DNA from: Gibbula magus
Lineage: Eukaryota; Mollusca; Gastropoda; Trochida; Trochidae
Length of the DNA: 64,000 nucleotides
NCBI GenBank assembly: GCA_936450465.1
Contig: OW388300.1
Span: 21,391,232 to 21,455,231 of the forward strand
Direction: 5' to 3'
Each line of letters begins with the position of its first letter. Position 1 is the first letter of the stretch. This document shows, piece by piece, positions 20,672 through 32,688 of the stretch. The notes beneath the pieces were generated by a model. That model did no database searches and was not told where the DNA came from. It saw nothing but the letters and a program-made list of their open reading frames with translations. The position numbers and the translations under genes were made by a program.

Positions 20672-21540
20672 TACGGGGTATGTTTATTTATTGGACACCT
20701 TGAGGACATCTTGAGGAGCCAGGGCTCTACTACTATTATATGGCCTGGGGACTTTGTTGAACTCTCACTCCCTTCATATTTCCCCACTTCAGACAGAGAA
20801 AACGCCATTCAACCTCGTTTGGATACTAGTACTAGTAGGTCGGACTGGCTTGCCGCAGATTTACTTACCAGTGTCGACGGTCGAATCCGAATCCCAGACT
20901 TGATCAGTCAACCACAGACGTTGAGACACCATGACCATGTCTGTCAAGTTCTCCACACTTCTACGACCCAGATACCACTGCGCCTGGATGCCTTCACAAT
21001 TGCTAAGATCGCCCTCAACTCCAACAAAACCATATCCCTACCTCTCGCAGATGACCAGTTGTCGATTGTCACAGACGGTTCCGTGAAGTGTAAGGGGATT
21101 GACGCAACTCTATATGTCACACTGCAGAACAAACCCAGAGTTGCTGGTTTCTTAAGCGCAAAGCTCCGTGGTCGACATGTAACGTGGCTACCGTGTGAAA
21201 TAGAATCTATTGCCGTAGCTGTAGCAACGAAACACTTCTCACCATATCTCATCCAATCCAAGCACAAGGCCTGTATACTCACAGACAGCAAACCCTGCGT
21301 GCAAGCATATGAGAAACTCTGTAGAGGAGAATTCTCAGCCCTCGTGTATCCACTTTCTCAAAGTCAGCAGTTATCAAGCCTCTGTCCGCCACCTGTCCGG
21401 GAGTGCCAACATCCCTTCAGACTTCGCCAGTAGAAATGCTGCCGAGTCTAAGGACGAATTTTGTCAAGTGTGCGCATTCGTAAGGAAAACTGAAAAACCC
21501 GCTGTACTGAAAGTATTTGGTCAAGACATTATACATTGAG

Positions 21541-22125
21541 ACTCTAAGCTTACCTACACAAATAGGACAGCATGCCATGCTATTCAGTCTGAAAACCATG
21601 ATCTTTGTCGTGTACACTCTCACCTGTCACAAGGTACCAGACCATCTAAGAAGCAAACTGATGTCAAGGACATGTAGCAAGTGAATTGCTGATACAAAGT
21701 AGGTTTATGTCATGATGTAAGTACACAAGTCTGAAAGTATTTCAAAACTTGTTTCAGAATGTTTTATTTAATGTAATTAAATGTCCTTTGAAATTTAAGA
21801 GTAAATTATGGAGTTGTTGAGTATCATGATATTGTGCAAATGACTTGTATTTCTTTTAAAATCACTGGTTTAAGAGAGAGAAATTAGAATATACAACATA
21901 ACAAGTAGCACCTTGTACTTATCTCCTATCTCCAGGCTGCAAGAAGAGAGTGAGGATGGGGTTGTATTTTATTGTATTATATCCCCTATAAGTAAGTCTA
22001 TTCATCCGTTTTACTGTGTGAATAATTGCTTCTACTTAGCTACTGCTTGATGTCTTATGGGTCAGTCTGTTGGTCAGGAGGCATTTATTGTGTCTTTTGT
22101 AAAGTCATTGGCTTTTACATTTTTA
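21541..22125. other. Left part of a duplicated upstream block
   Basis: Noncoding. 21930-22020 (gcaagaagagagtgaggatg, 'ggggttgtattt', 'taagtaagtct') matches 55275-55365. This marks the start of sequence shared by the regions upstream of genes A and D. Confidence 0.5.
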
Positions 22126-22840
22126 GCTCATCAGGCCTGAAAGGCCCGATGGGCTTATGGCATGGCATGGCGTCCGGCGTCCGTCCATCCGTCATTAAAC
22201 TTTTCGCATTTTCGACTTCTTCTCCAGAGCCAATGACTCTAGAGAGCTGATATTGTATGTGCAGACTCCTTGGCTGATGGGGATTCTAAATTGTAGATTT
22301 CGTGACCCCGTGACCCCAAATGGGGTCACAGGGGTCACAACCTTCAAAACCTATTTTCATCTTCTTCTCCAGTTCTACAAGGTCTAGAGAGCTGAAATGT
22401 TGTGTGCAGACTCTTAATGGAGATTCTAAATTGTAGATTGGTGACCCTGGTGCTCCAAATAAGGGCCTCACAGGCCATGACCTTAAATCCTATTTTCATC
22501 TTCTTCTCCAGAACGAAAAGACCTAGAAGGCTGAACTGGTGTGAGTTTTTAGCCAATGGAGATTTTAAATTGTAGATTTGGTGACCCTGTGGCCCCAAAT
22601 AAGGGCCTCACAGGCCATGAACTAAAAACCTATTTTCATCTTCGTCTCAAGAAAGAAAAGACCTAGAAGGCTGTAATATTGTTTACAGACTCTTTAGCCA
22701 ATTGATATTCTAAATTGTAGATTTGGTGACCTGTGGTCCCAAATATGGGCCTCACGGGCCATGATCTAAAAATCTATTTCAGTCTTCATCATTAAAAAAA
22801 ATAAACCCTGATGAAGTACAGAGCCCATGGCTCTATTTTC
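22126..22840. repeat. Dispersed 'agctcatcaggcctgaaaggcc' repeat with four internal units
   Basis: The head is a short palindrome (ggcctgaaaggcc) followed by 'gtccgtccatccgtc'. About four 145-bp units then follow like those at 1-455. It is part of the duplicated upstream block. Confidence 0.85.
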
Positions 22841-23251
22841 TTTAATGTGGTGCTGTCCCACGATATTCGAACATGTGTTCTCAAATAATATCAAAATAGT
22901 TGGTCATTCTCCGTGTCGGGCCAATACAATGGACCTTGGACCTTTAAATGGACCAATATGGACATACTTAATTAATAAGATTATTGTAACAAAGAAATGC
23001 TTGATGGGTTATGAGTCATTCTGTTGTTCTTACGGTACTTCTTATGTAGGATATTTGTAAAACTGTCATTGTAAAATGTTTGAGGGGATGCAGATATCAT
23101 GTCTAGTTGCGAAATGAAAATTTCGGAAATTTGACGATTAAGCATCTTTCTACTCTGTGAAAACTGGTTATAGATGTACGTCATCGATACTGTTTATTTA
23201 TGAAACTCTTAAGAATTCTTAGACAAGGACGTTTATTTTCATCCATGGAAT
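22841..23251. other. Upstream region of gene A
   Basis: Noncoding; its right end ('cttagacaagg.cgtttattttcatccatgg') is shared with 57095-57130 upstream of gene D. Confidence 0.5.
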
Positions 23252-23268
23252 ACAATGCGGCCCATTGT
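23252..23268. promoter_or_regulatory. Palindromic ACAATG-N5-CATTGT site upstream of gene A
   Basis: ACAATG CGGCC CATTGT, 155 bases before the MARL start codon. It resembles a facing pair of SOX/HMG-type half sites. It is kept at genes B and D. Confidence 0.5.
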
Positions 23269-23422
23269 GTAAATTCACCTTCACATTCGAGCTAAAGCTT
23301 GTGTGACTTATTAATGTAGCATCCCAGGAATATCTCCTTCAGATCAATTTAAGATTTAAACAATGCCGTCTGCATATGACAGACAGGTAAGAGCAGACAG
23401 CTGTATACATAAGGTTACAATC

Positions 23423-24463
23423 ATGGCTCGTCTTATCTCTCCCTGGATTGGGAATCAAATTTGTATCATCAGCATTCACTTTTTGTGTTCAGGTGCTTTC
23501 ACAGCCTCAGATCAGATAAGGACATCACACTTCAAATATCATAAGGACGATTCTCTGAACACATCCAACCATCAGTATCTGACTAATACCTCCTGTAAAA
23601 CGGCTATTCAGTGTGCTGTAGCATGTATGAGTACCTCGGGATGTGTTCTTGGTGATCTCGATTCCGGGAAGTTGTTCAAAAACTTTGAACAGAACCCCAA
23701 AACAAGCCTGGTAAAGAACTATGTAGTGGCCCTTATGAAGAAGAGTTATGAGACAGTTCCAACACCCTTGTCCGTCAGGTGGTTTCTAACGCTTGGGCAA
23801 GGACGAAATGAAAATATCAGAGTAGTTCTGAACATCTCAATGACATCTTATGTAACAGAGAAGACTGGAGTTACAGTCAGAGGAAAACTCACTTCAATGT
23901 TTTATGAACAAGTAACACACACTCTTTACTGGTCTGGAAAGAAACAAGCGACTGTCAAGTCGTCTAAGACACTACTAACCAAAAGCTATACCAACAATCT
24001 GACCATGTTCAAGGATAAACATTTTTTTCTGGTGATTAAAGGAACATACGCGTACATATACAGATTCAAGCGAGGGACAGATATATACTCAAAGTGCCTT
24101 GACATAATGTCCAAACTAAGAACCTTAAACCAGACCAATCCTCGATACATAACAGGAATGTCACTGTTACGGGTCGGGTCAGATCGGAGAAAAATATTTG
24201 ACTGGATGGATAAGACTGAATACCCAAAGTATGTAATCAAATTGACAAATTTTGATGCGAAACAAAACATTGTTTGTGAAAGAATAAAGTCTCGATCAAC
24301 ATATCTGGTTGGTAACCTTATCTTCTATACAGATGGGAATTTGAAAAGAGTGGAAGCAAGACAGATAAACACAAATTTCAGTATTGGCCTGAAAGTGTTT
24401 TCAACTGAAGATCTCACTTCGTATAGAGAAACGTATGGGAACGCGGTATTGGCATTTCCTTAA
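23423..24463 (+). CDS. Secreted PAN-like / beta-propeller-like protein, copy A
   Basis: Function unknown. An upstream ATG at 23363 is in frame, but the start at 23423 (MARLISPW) is conserved in copies B and C (D has MAALISPW); the upstream one is lost in B. The 346 residues begin with a signal peptide, probably cut near residue 28 (GAFTA-SDQ). A cysteine cluster C-x5-C-x3-C-x5-C (58-74) has the look of a PAN/apple domain. Then come strand-rich repeats with YWSG (169-172), IFDWMD and LIFYTD, similar to YWTD-type propeller blades. N-glycosylation sequons are frequent. There are no introns and no transmembrane segment. Neighbours are duplicates on the same strand. It could instead be a lineage-specific lectin or adhesion factor. 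Confidence 0.85.
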   Translation: MARLISPWIGNQICIISIHFLCSGAFTASDQIRTSHFKYHKDDSLNTSNHQYLTNTSCKTAIQCAVACMSTSGCVLGDLDSGKLFKNFEQNPKTSLVKNYVVALMKKSYETVPTPLSVRWFLTLGQGRNENIRVVLNISMTSYVTEKTGVTVRGKLTSMFYEQVTHTLYWSGKKQATVKSSKTLLTKSYTNNLTMFKDKHFFLVIKGTYAYIYRFKRGTDIYSKCLDIMSKLRTLNQTNPRYITGMSLLRVGSDRRKIFDWMDKTEYPKYVIKLTNFDAKQNIVCERIKSRSTYLVGNLIFYTDGNLKRVEARQINTNFSIGLKVFSTEDLTSYRETYGNAVLAFP

Positions 24464-24681
24464 ACAGAAGACATTAATTTGTACATTCTAAAGTTACATC
24501 AAGACTTTGAAAGAGATGTATTTCTAAAAATGACATTGGCTTTTTCAAGAACAAATACCATTTATTCTTATGAATCTTACATCACTCTAAAGATAAGCGT
24601 TCCAGGCATGAACCTTTTATTTTGTGAGTTTTCAAATTTATGATAAAGTTTCAATTTATTCATTTGGAGTAAAATTTTAAT

Positions 24682-24687
24682 AATAAA
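24682..24687 (+). terminator. Poly(A) signal AATAAA, gene A
   Basis: First AATAAA after the stop, about 220 bases downstream. The same signal in the same context follows gene B (32683). Confidence 0.6.
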
Positions 24688-26560
24688 TGTTCGAAACATG
24701 CATATCTTCCATTCGAATACAAACAGATTGGACTTGAAGTCAGAGATGATGATTCTTCTTGGCGAGGTTCATAATGTTCTCATTGAGATACTAAGCTTTG
24801 TGAGTGGGAAGGTTGTCACTTTTCACTCTAAGTTGCAGGAGGTTGTTGATTGTGGGTGATATTCATCTTGCAGTGGAGGAAGTTGTTGGTGGTAGGTTGT
24901 AGGACATTAAAGGTTCTGGTTGCAGACTGTCACTGAGAGTGTTGAAAATTATATGATGCAGGGTGATAGGTAAATTTATTGATTGTACTTGATTTGCAAC
25001 ATGGGTGAAGTAATCCTAATATTGACGAGTCGATAATTGCTGTTGTTATTATTTTAGAAGACATGTTTCTGATGATGCTCGGAACATAAGTGTTGTTTTA
25101 AATGTTTGTTGTGATTTATGTTTTTGTTGAATTCCTCAGTCACGCTAAACTGGTGTTGAAAAAAGCATTATTTATTATAGATCAACAAAATTGGGTGTAA
25201 TTGGGTAATGGTCTTTGATATTTTAAAATAGCTATGAGGTGTCGGAATGAACTTGGCACATTAGAGAGATCAAGTCAGGAATGATGATTCTACTGAGGTG
25301 TAAAGGGATCTTTTTGAGATACTTATATGGGATGGTTGTGTATGGGTTTGGCGTTGTTCTCAAGTTGATGAATCTTATTAATATAGTTTGCACCCGTCTT
25401 GTCCTCGAGTTACATATTGGTACATGTTGTAGAACAGTACAACTTTCTGGTGGCTGAGAAAGGTGATGAGAATACTGATCTACTTCACATAGTTTGTTTT
25501 CCGTTGATGTCTCTTTATGATATTTGAATCTGACTGGTCAACTATTTTGCCATCTTAGTCATTGAAAACTTTCGTTTTGATTAATATTTTTATGAAGTGA
25601 TTTGGACATGCAGAATGGTTGTAACTGGGTCTGGCGTTGTTCGAAAGTTAATGGATCGTGTCCCTATACTTTGCACTTGTGTTGTTGTTGAGTTTGTTAT
25701 TGGTACTTAGTTGTAGAACAGGTTGCAGACTGTCACGGAGGATGTTGAGGTGGTGGCAGCTTTAGTTTTTGGTAGATGTCTCATTATGCTACTTAAATCT
25801 AAGTGGTCAAGTATTCTTGGCATCTTAGTCATTGAAAACGTTCATTCTGTGTAACATGTGTGTGATGTGATCTTTGCCGGGTGCTGTTGTTACTCCTCAA
25901 TATTAATTGGTGTTGCAATCCTTTAGGTGGCTATGATACTTCGGGATGAACTAAAGAAAACTTCAATCAAATCTTGGGTAATGTCGTACTGGCTGAGGTT
26001 TACGTCGTGATGATTTTGACTTGGTCTACTACTGTTCCTCGTTCTTTGAGAGTGTTGATTGTGGATCTAGCAGTCAAGTGGATTATTCTGGAACAGTAAA
26101 TAGTTATGGATGCATGTTGTTCCTGAGGGTATTGATGTAATATGATGTCGGGCTCAGAGGCAGTGATCATAATGAACTTCGCAAAAGAGGTGTTTATTGT
26201 ATAAGGTAATTGTTCTTTAATATGTTCAGAAGTTGAGCATCACTGACATTATTGTAGACTACTTGTTAATGAAGGTTACTGATAATTCTTTATTAATGTT
26301 ATATTTTATATGCTTTAGTCAACTACATGACAATTGAGCCTTATTGTGCAATTATCATTTCCATCTGACTCATTAATTAGTTTGTATTGTATACTTATGC
26401 TTTCATAGATTTTGTCCTGATACTTATGTTATGTAATGTTGAAATGTGACTACTTCTGTACTTCAATGTGTTTGCAATAAATGATGAAACTATCTGATCT
26501 GTGTTGATTCCTCAAACTATAATGTACTATCAGTATGACATCCTTACATCAATCATCCGT
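24688..26560 (+). repeat. Long downstream region of gene A with degenerate internal repeats
   Basis: Noncoding, G/T-rich on the plus strand. 24690-25310 is nearly identical to 32690-33300 after gene B. Diverged units with 'ggttgtaactgggtctggcg' and 'ggttgcagactgtcac' recur here, at 45420-45920 and at 60720-61450. The block ends in 'tttgcaataaatgat...gattcctcaa', shared with 54570-54620 and 63190-63235. Confidence 0.65.
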
Positions 26561-27450
26561 AATATGTTAAGTTGTTGAAAAGTAATAGGCACCAAATGCG
26601 GTATTTACAGTGCATACATGATATATCTTCATTTGAGGGGGGACAATTATAAAAAAAAGTAATCAATTGGTCCAATTATCAGGTAACAGAGGACTAAATT
26701 GTGACAAACTTAGAGCAAACTCGAATATATTCATCATGCATACAGGATGTTTATGGTGAACCCCTGGTAAAACAATGAACGGCAATATTATTTGTCTCAA
26801 CATGTCTACGTGAACCATATATATCAGAAAATAGCATGTTTCCAGTCCAAGTAATTCACAAATACCTCAGCCCTAATATAACCTGGGATCGAACCATCTA
26901 GTTTCTGGTCAAGTGCTTTAACCAATACGTGTTAACCACCAAACCTGAATTCCAAACTGTTTGACATATACGTGTTCAGAAGACAGGAATATTTCATTCT
27001 TGAAAAATTTTCTTCTGTATGTTCAGCCAGCTTCAAGGAAGTTCAAGTAAGATGATAAACGTTAATGAGCTGCATCGGGGTGTAAACAGCATCCTCTATC
27101 TTTTCATACAAACTTCATCAACGGCATCCAAATATTTCTGAAAGCGGAATTAGAGGTAGGAATTAAACATTTAATAAGTTGAAGACTTCAGATATCTAGA
27201 GTACTATTTACAACAAAGGAAGATTAAAATCTCATTCGACATTGGAGTATCAAAGGGGTGGATACATTTAGATATAACTTTGTTGATTAATGTTTAGTTA
27301 CATGCATCGTCACAAAACATTTACAATAAACATGTTCCTCAACATTTAAACTGGTTCTAACTGACTTACAGGGAAACTAAACAATGAATAATTATTAAGG
27401 ATTCAGCTACTTGGCGTGGTTTTTTTAAATTATTATTCCACCGATTTTGT
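26561..27450. other. Intergenic, nothing recognised
   Basis: No coding or repeat boundary was identified. Confidence 0.35.
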
Positions 27451-27454
27451 TAGC

Positions 27455-28600
27455 AAGTTTCAGCCAAAACGGCTAAAGCAAATGCAACCAAACTTTACAT
27501 GCTATAGTCCCTACTATGGAATCGTGAAAATAAGCTTTTGGGCATAATCGTCAAAGCCATTAAAGGTCCAGTTCGAATCTAAATTTCGATTTTGAACATG
27601 GGACAAATTTTTCAAAATGCTCTTAGAGACTTGGAATTTTTTTGAAAAGATGCGCAATAACAATGCGAACAGAAAAGTAACTCGTGACAATTTCGTAGGT
27701 CACGTGGTTTTGCCGCCATGTTGATTTTAGGCACATTTAAAATTGTCCAACTCCATGCACCTCTGAAGATACTAGCATCTAAGAGCTCAAACTTGCATAT
27801 ATGTACAGCTAAAGGATTGGAGATCAAACGATAGTCCAATGCATTAGCGAACTCCTAATATTTTTGTTCACAGTGACCTTTCAAAGTCAGGCAATTTTTT
27901 TAAAATCGCGAACTTTCAAGGGACATAACTCAAGGCTAACCCCCGAATTTCAAGAATTTTTTCAGGTGAGTTAGGTAGGACTATGACCTTTATGAATCAA
28001 AATCGAAGTCATTTCCGGTTGTGGGAACGGGTAAAACATTACAGATAATAACACTGACAATTTTAACATGCGGGGAATTTTCAAAATGCACTTAGAGACT
28101 TGAAGATTTTTTTTATATGATAGACAGGAACACTACAAACAAAAAAGTCAATCATAACAATTTCGTTAGACTTACGGATTCGTCGCTATTTATGCGAAAC
28201 TAATCACAACAGAGACAAAGGATGTGAGGTCATGCCCATAGACTGTGTAAAATTCGCAATTTCTTTGTTCTTCTATTATGTGTTTTCAATCGGATTCAGC
28301 CGAAACTACGAGGGTTAACATTATGAAAATAACGGTACTGATAGCCCTCAGCATGAAATCAATGTGTGTAACGTTTTGGCCTCATTTGAACCATCATTAT
28401 ATGTCCAGTTCGAATCTAATTCACCATTTCTAACATGGGAAAAAAATTAAAATGCATAGGAGACTTTAAACCTTTTTTAAAAGATGGGCAAAAACCATGC
28501 GAGAAAGAAAGTAAATCATGGCGAGTTCATAGGCCACGTGGTTTCGGCGCCATTTTGATTTTCTTTACAATTTAGGTATCAATAATGTTACAGACATGCT
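27455..28600. repeat. Diverged tandem repeats of a several-hundred-bp unit
   Basis: 27455-27730 and 28290-28570 share 'cagttcgaatctaa', 'catggga', 'gagactt', 'catgcgaac/gaga', 'ggccacgtggttt' and 'gccatttgatt'. A partial third unit lies at 28070-28190. Confidence 0.6.
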
Positions 28601-28945
28601 AGAGACTTGCAAATTTTGTTGAAAGATGTATTTATTGATTACATTTCAACTAATTTAATCATTTATGCGCTGAATCCGTTTATTGTCCCTTGCGACTATA
28701 TTTTCTATATCAGATTAGAACCTGACGCAAACACTATGATGACATTTGCTATGTTTAATTGAAAGCACATTTCCAAAATTCGATTAAAGTTTTGATTTTA
28801 AAATAATTTACTCGAAGGTTTTACAGAATTTGTGTTTTGTTAATGTCACATTTTATAAATGATATATATGAAAAGTATGATCAGCAAATATATACTTAAA
28901 ATATTGCACCTTTTTCACATTAAATGTGTTTAACTTATGTTTATA

Positions 28946-29110
28946 TTAAAGGCACTGTTGCACGTCGGTCTTAGTGAAATATAGTGCTCTGACTAAGAGG
29001 TAAAAAGTGTCGCAAGTGGCTAAATAATACTCCTGAATCAATAAAATTAGTTCTAAACGAATGTACATGGTTCTGTTAATCCATTTGCGTCCATTTCCTT
29101 TCGATCGGCC
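28946..29110. mobile_element. End of a TTAA MITE, family 3 (second copy)
   Basis: TTAAAGGCACTGTTGCACG followed by 'ggctaaataatactcctgaa', as at 15916. It is truncated on the right, where LINE sequence begins. Confidence 0.5.
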
Positions 29111-29199
29111 ATTTTAAGGTGTTCATATTTCAGTTATTATAACCTTAGTGAAACTTAAATGAATTAAATTGAAATTAACATAATGTAATCTTGTTCTTA

Positions 29200-29750
29200 G
29201 AAATCCGATAAAGCAAAATTAACATCATTGATTCGAAAAAAAAGCATTTAATATGTTTAATAAAGATTGGCAGCAGACATAAGCTCACGTTATGATTAAT
29301 ATATCTTCCACATTTAACATCCAAGACGTTGAGGTATTCATTAATATCATTCATATTAGTTCGGAAAAAATTAATGATAAATGAAAGGAGGTACAAATCG
29401 ATCGACAAAAGAAATGGAATGTGTCCATTGTGTAAGGTAGCTGTTGAAGACGATATCCACTTTAATTATGTTTGTCAATCTTACATCGATTTACAGAAAA
29501 ATATATCCGAGACTGTTATCTTTCCAATCCTCCTAATTTAGAGTTTAAACAAATCCTTTCTACTGATAACAATAACAGCATTGTAAGACTTACCTATGTC
29601 ATATCTCATCGAGATGATATGTTGAAATCAATCACCTTTGTATCCGTTCAATTTGAACTGTTGATTAATAATGCATGTAACTAAAATGTATATGGGGCGA
29701 GGCCTAGAATACAATAAAGAACTTTGACTTTGACTTGACTTTTGACTTGA
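29200..29750 (+). pseudogene. LINE 3' fragment with zinc-binding motif and TTTGACT tail
   Basis: 29385-29520 encodes ERRYKSIDKRNGMCPLCK, then C at the end of HFNYVC, the Cys/His region that ends many non-LTR ORF2 proteins. A frameshift near 29520 leads to EFKQILSTDNN... The stop is followed by 'aataaagaactttgactttg' and more TTTGACT units to about 29750, typical of LINE tails. Nothing 5' of this survives. Confidence 0.7.
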
Positions 29751-29759
29751 TTTGTGCTA

Positions 29760-30417
29760 ACCTTGGATGGAAACATAGGTAACACAGGAGAGCTCAGTTT
29801 ACTGCAATCAGTGTAGTTCAGCAACAACGGGCGCAGTTTGCTAGATGGGTGGGTAACCCGCTTCATTGTTGGATAAAACTGAGAGTGTCAAGAGTTGATT
29901 ACCTGCCCCACCCTGAGACATTAGTTGAGATGCTTATGGTGTCACCCTTGGTAAGGGGCTTTATTCAAAATGTGCCTCTGTTCACCCAGCAGCAAATGGG
30001 CACCTGGTAACAGTTTGTGATGGAGGTGACAAACATGTCAGTTTGGGTTAGACATTATACTCCTTGAGCAACCACTGAGTTGATGAATAATAATAATATT
30101 GTCCATATTATAGTATTCACAACACTTCTATTCATTACTGTCATCTGATGTCCGATATCTCTAGCTTTTAAAGTGCTGGTCAGTTTACAGGAACTGTATT
30201 TGGATATCATTATCACTGTCCCTACTTTAAACATCTCAAATGCATGGCACGATATACTGTACAGCAATAAAACAAACTGTAAACATGAGTCCCCAAGTAT
30301 CGTAGATTATTAATCTATGTATCGAACACGACTCGATCATCTGTGTACATTTAAGTGTACACGCACGAGGGGGATAAACTATAAGTCTCAGAGGGAAAGG
30401 TTCCCTGTCAGGGCTTA
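29760..30417. other. Intergenic, nothing recognised
   Basis: No supported gene or repeat. Confidence 0.35.
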
Positions 30418-30505
30418 TATTTTCGAAGCTGTCTTAGTGCTAAGATAGTCGTAATTCAATGTTAATGTATGGCACTATCTTAGTGCTAAGAGAGCTTCGA
30501 AAATA
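30418..30505. repeat. Hairpin with 32-bp arms
   Basis: Arms at 30418-30449 and 30474-30505 ('tcttagtgctaagatagt' and 'actatcttagtgctaaga'), with a 24-base loop. Each arm also holds the partial palindrome CTTAGTGCTAAG. Confidence 0.75.
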
Positions 30506-30734
30506 CGGATCCAGGACCATAGTACAAGTTATGAAGTTTTTAAGTATATTGACATTTCACACTTACAAATATACTTCAGTTTACTTGCAGCCTTTTTGGA
30601 TTTCAAAAGAAACTATTTGTTTGTTATCACATATTCAGTATATCAAAAGTACGTTGAATGAAAAGTTCCAAAGTTAGGATTCATTAATTAGTACATGTTT
30701 TTGTACCTTCATCCAATCTATAATGGTGAAAAAC

Positions 30735-31258
30735 TTTGTTAAAAAGGTGTGACTTCAGCGTTTTAGTTTTGTAAACTAAAATTGTACCACTTATGTTAAG
30801 ATATTCTCTTGATAAAATGAAACTAAAATCTTCTTTAGAAAGAAATTTGATGATATAAAGACACTCAAAGCCACAGAGGACTGTCGTATACTGTAATATA
30901 CGTTCTTAGTATTTTAAGTAATTGAAATATTTCAATATTTGATAAAGACGCTCAAAGACAATGAGGCTTTCGTCAATGGTGACATATTGTGTGACCTTCT
31001 ATCACAAGTTTCAGCTAGACATTTATTACTCATTTACAAAACATACAAAATAAGTTTGTGGTAGTAACATTAAAACGATTCAACTGGAAATGCTATACTG
31101 CCCAAATGAGACAATTAAGTTTATAATTTGAACCTAATGGTTTCTCCAAATACTGTTAGATTGCAGTTTTAATGGCCTGTAAACAAACATTTATTCTATT
31201 GTATTATTGATTTAACCGTTACAGAAAGACAACTCTAAAGGTAATAAAATCAGAAAGA
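30735..31258. other. Duplicated upstream region of gene B
   Basis: Matches 41560-41950 upstream of gene C ('gcgttttagttttg.aaacta', 'accgttacagaaagacaa'). This shows that B and C share upstream DNA. Confidence 0.6.
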
Positions 31259-31279
31259 ACACAATGCGGCCCATTGTGT
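31259..31279. promoter_or_regulatory. Palindromic ACAATG-N5-CATTGT site upstream of gene B
   Basis: Same site as at gene A, here extended by two bases on each arm (ac...gt) to 21 bp, about 160 bases before the ATG. Confidence 0.5.
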
Positions 31280-31439
31280 AAATTCACCTTCACATTCGAG
31301 CTAAAGCTTGTGTGACTTATTAATGTAGCATCCAAGGAATATCTCCTTCAGATCAATTTAAGATTTAAACAATGCCGTCTGCATATGTTTATATGACAGA
31401 CAGATAAGAACAGACAGCTGTATACATAAGGTTACAATC

Positions 31440-32480
31440 ATGGCTCGTCTTATCTCTCCCTGGATTGGGAATCAAATTTGTATCATCAGCATTCACTTTT
31501 TGTGTTCAGGTGCTTTCATAGCCTCAGATCAGATAAGGACATCACACTTCAAATATCATAAGGACAATTCTCTAAACACATCCAACCATCAGTATCTGAC
31601 TAATACCTCCTGTAAAACAGCTATTCAGTGCGCTGTAGCATGTATGAGTACCTCGGGATGTGTTCTTGGTGATCTCGATTCCGGGAAGTTGTACAAAAAC
31701 TTTGAACAGAACCCAAAAACAAGCCTGATAAAGAACTATGTAGTGGCCCTTATGAAGAAGAGTTTTGAGACAGTTCCAACACCCTTGTCCGTAAGGTGGT
31801 TTCTAACGCTTGGGCAAGGACGAAATAAAAATATCAGAGAAGTTCTGAACATCTCAATGACATCTTATGTAACAGACAAGACTGGAGTTACAGTCAGAGG
31901 AAAACTCACTTCAATGGTTTATGAACAAGTAACACACACTATTTATTGGTCTGGAAAGAAACAAGCGACTGTCAGGTCGTCTAAGACACTACTAACCAAA
32001 CGCTATACCAACAATCTGACCATGTTCAAGGATAAACATTTTTTTCTGGTGATTAAAGGAACATACGCGTACATATACAGATTCAAGCGAGGGACAGATT
32101 TATACTCTAAGTGCCTTGACATAATGTCCAAACTAAGAACCTTAAACCAGACCCATCCTGGATTCATAACAGGAATGTCACTGTTACGGGTCGGGGCAGA
32201 TCGGAGAAAACTATTTGACTGGATGGATAAGACTGAATACCCAAAGTATGTAATCAAATTGACCAATTTTGATGCGAAACAAAAAATTGTTTGTGAAAGA
32301 AGAAAGTCTCGATCAACATATCTGGTTGGTGACCTTATCTTCTATACAGTTGGGAATTTAAATAGAGTGGAAGCAAGACAGATAAACACAAATTTCAGTA
32401 TTGGCATGAAAGTGTTTTCAACTGAAGATCTCACTTCGTATAGAGAAACGTATGGGAACGCGGTATTGGCATTTCCTTAA
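31440..32480 (+). CDS. Secreted PAN-like / beta-propeller-like protein, copy B
   Basis: 346 residues, colinear with copy A without gaps and differing at scattered residues. Signal peptide MARLISPWIGNQICIIS..., cysteine cluster at 58-74, YWSG at 169-172, LFDWMD near 258 and the ending YGNAVLAFP. The in-frame upstream ATG of copy A is followed here by a stop, which supports MARL as the true start. The reading frame is intact. Homology with copy A extends more than 100 bases upstream and about 800 bases downstream, so this is a segmental duplicate. Function unknown. Confidence 0.87.
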   Translation: MARLISPWIGNQICIISIHFLCSGAFIASDQIRTSHFKYHKDNSLNTSNHQYLTNTSCKTAIQCAVACMSTSGCVLGDLDSGKLYKNFEQNPKTSLIKNYVVALMKKSFETVPTPLSVRWFLTLGQGRNKNIREVLNISMTSYVTDKTGVTVRGKLTSMVYEQVTHTIYWSGKKQATVRSSKTLLTKRYTNNLTMFKDKHFFLVIKGTYAYIYRFKRGTDLYSKCLDIMSKLRTLNQTHPGFITGMSLLRVGADRRKLFDWMDKTEYPKYVIKLTNFDAKQKIVCERRKSRSTYLVGDLIFYTVGNLNRVEARQINTNFSIGMKVFSTEDLTSYRETYGNAVLAFP

Positions 32481-32682
32481 ACAGAAGACATTAATTTGTA
32501 CATTCTAAAGTTACATCCAGACTTTGAAAGAGATGTATTTCTAAAAATGACATTGGCTTTTTCAAGAACAAATACCATTTATTCTTATAAATCATGCATC
32601 ACTCTAAAGACAAGCGTTCCAGGCATGAACATTTTATTTTGTGATAATTTTTCAATTTATTCATTTGGAGTAAAATTTTAAT

Positions 32683-32688
32683 AATAAA
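32683..32688 (+). terminator. Poly(A) signal AATAAA, gene B
   Basis: Same context as the gene A signal ('agtaaaattttaataataaa'). Confidence 0.6.

Larger units (their letters stand above)
19040..21540 (+). pseudogene. Ty3/gypsy-type retroelement remnant (protease and RNase H pieces)
   Basis: Plus-strand pieces in gag-pol order. 19110-19512 holds a gag tail (LPAQDRRYIAK-like, part out of frame) and the start of an aspartic protease, QDSGATGNMI. 20314-20470 holds the protease end, GIPFMEQNDV and ILGDGSSF. 20711-20960 is the protease-RT linker ([16 protein letters not shown]). 20985-21433 is RNase H with [13 protein letters not shown] and LTDSKP. A frameshift near 21340 moves the end to another frame ([20 protein letters not shown]). 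The reverse-transcriptase palm is absent. The protease is split by nested MITEs. No LTRs were found. Confidence 0.75.

Noticed and set aside
23363..23422. Upstream ATG adding 20 residues to gene A
   Set aside because: Not preserved in gene B, where a stop follows; the later start gives a proper signal peptide in all copies.
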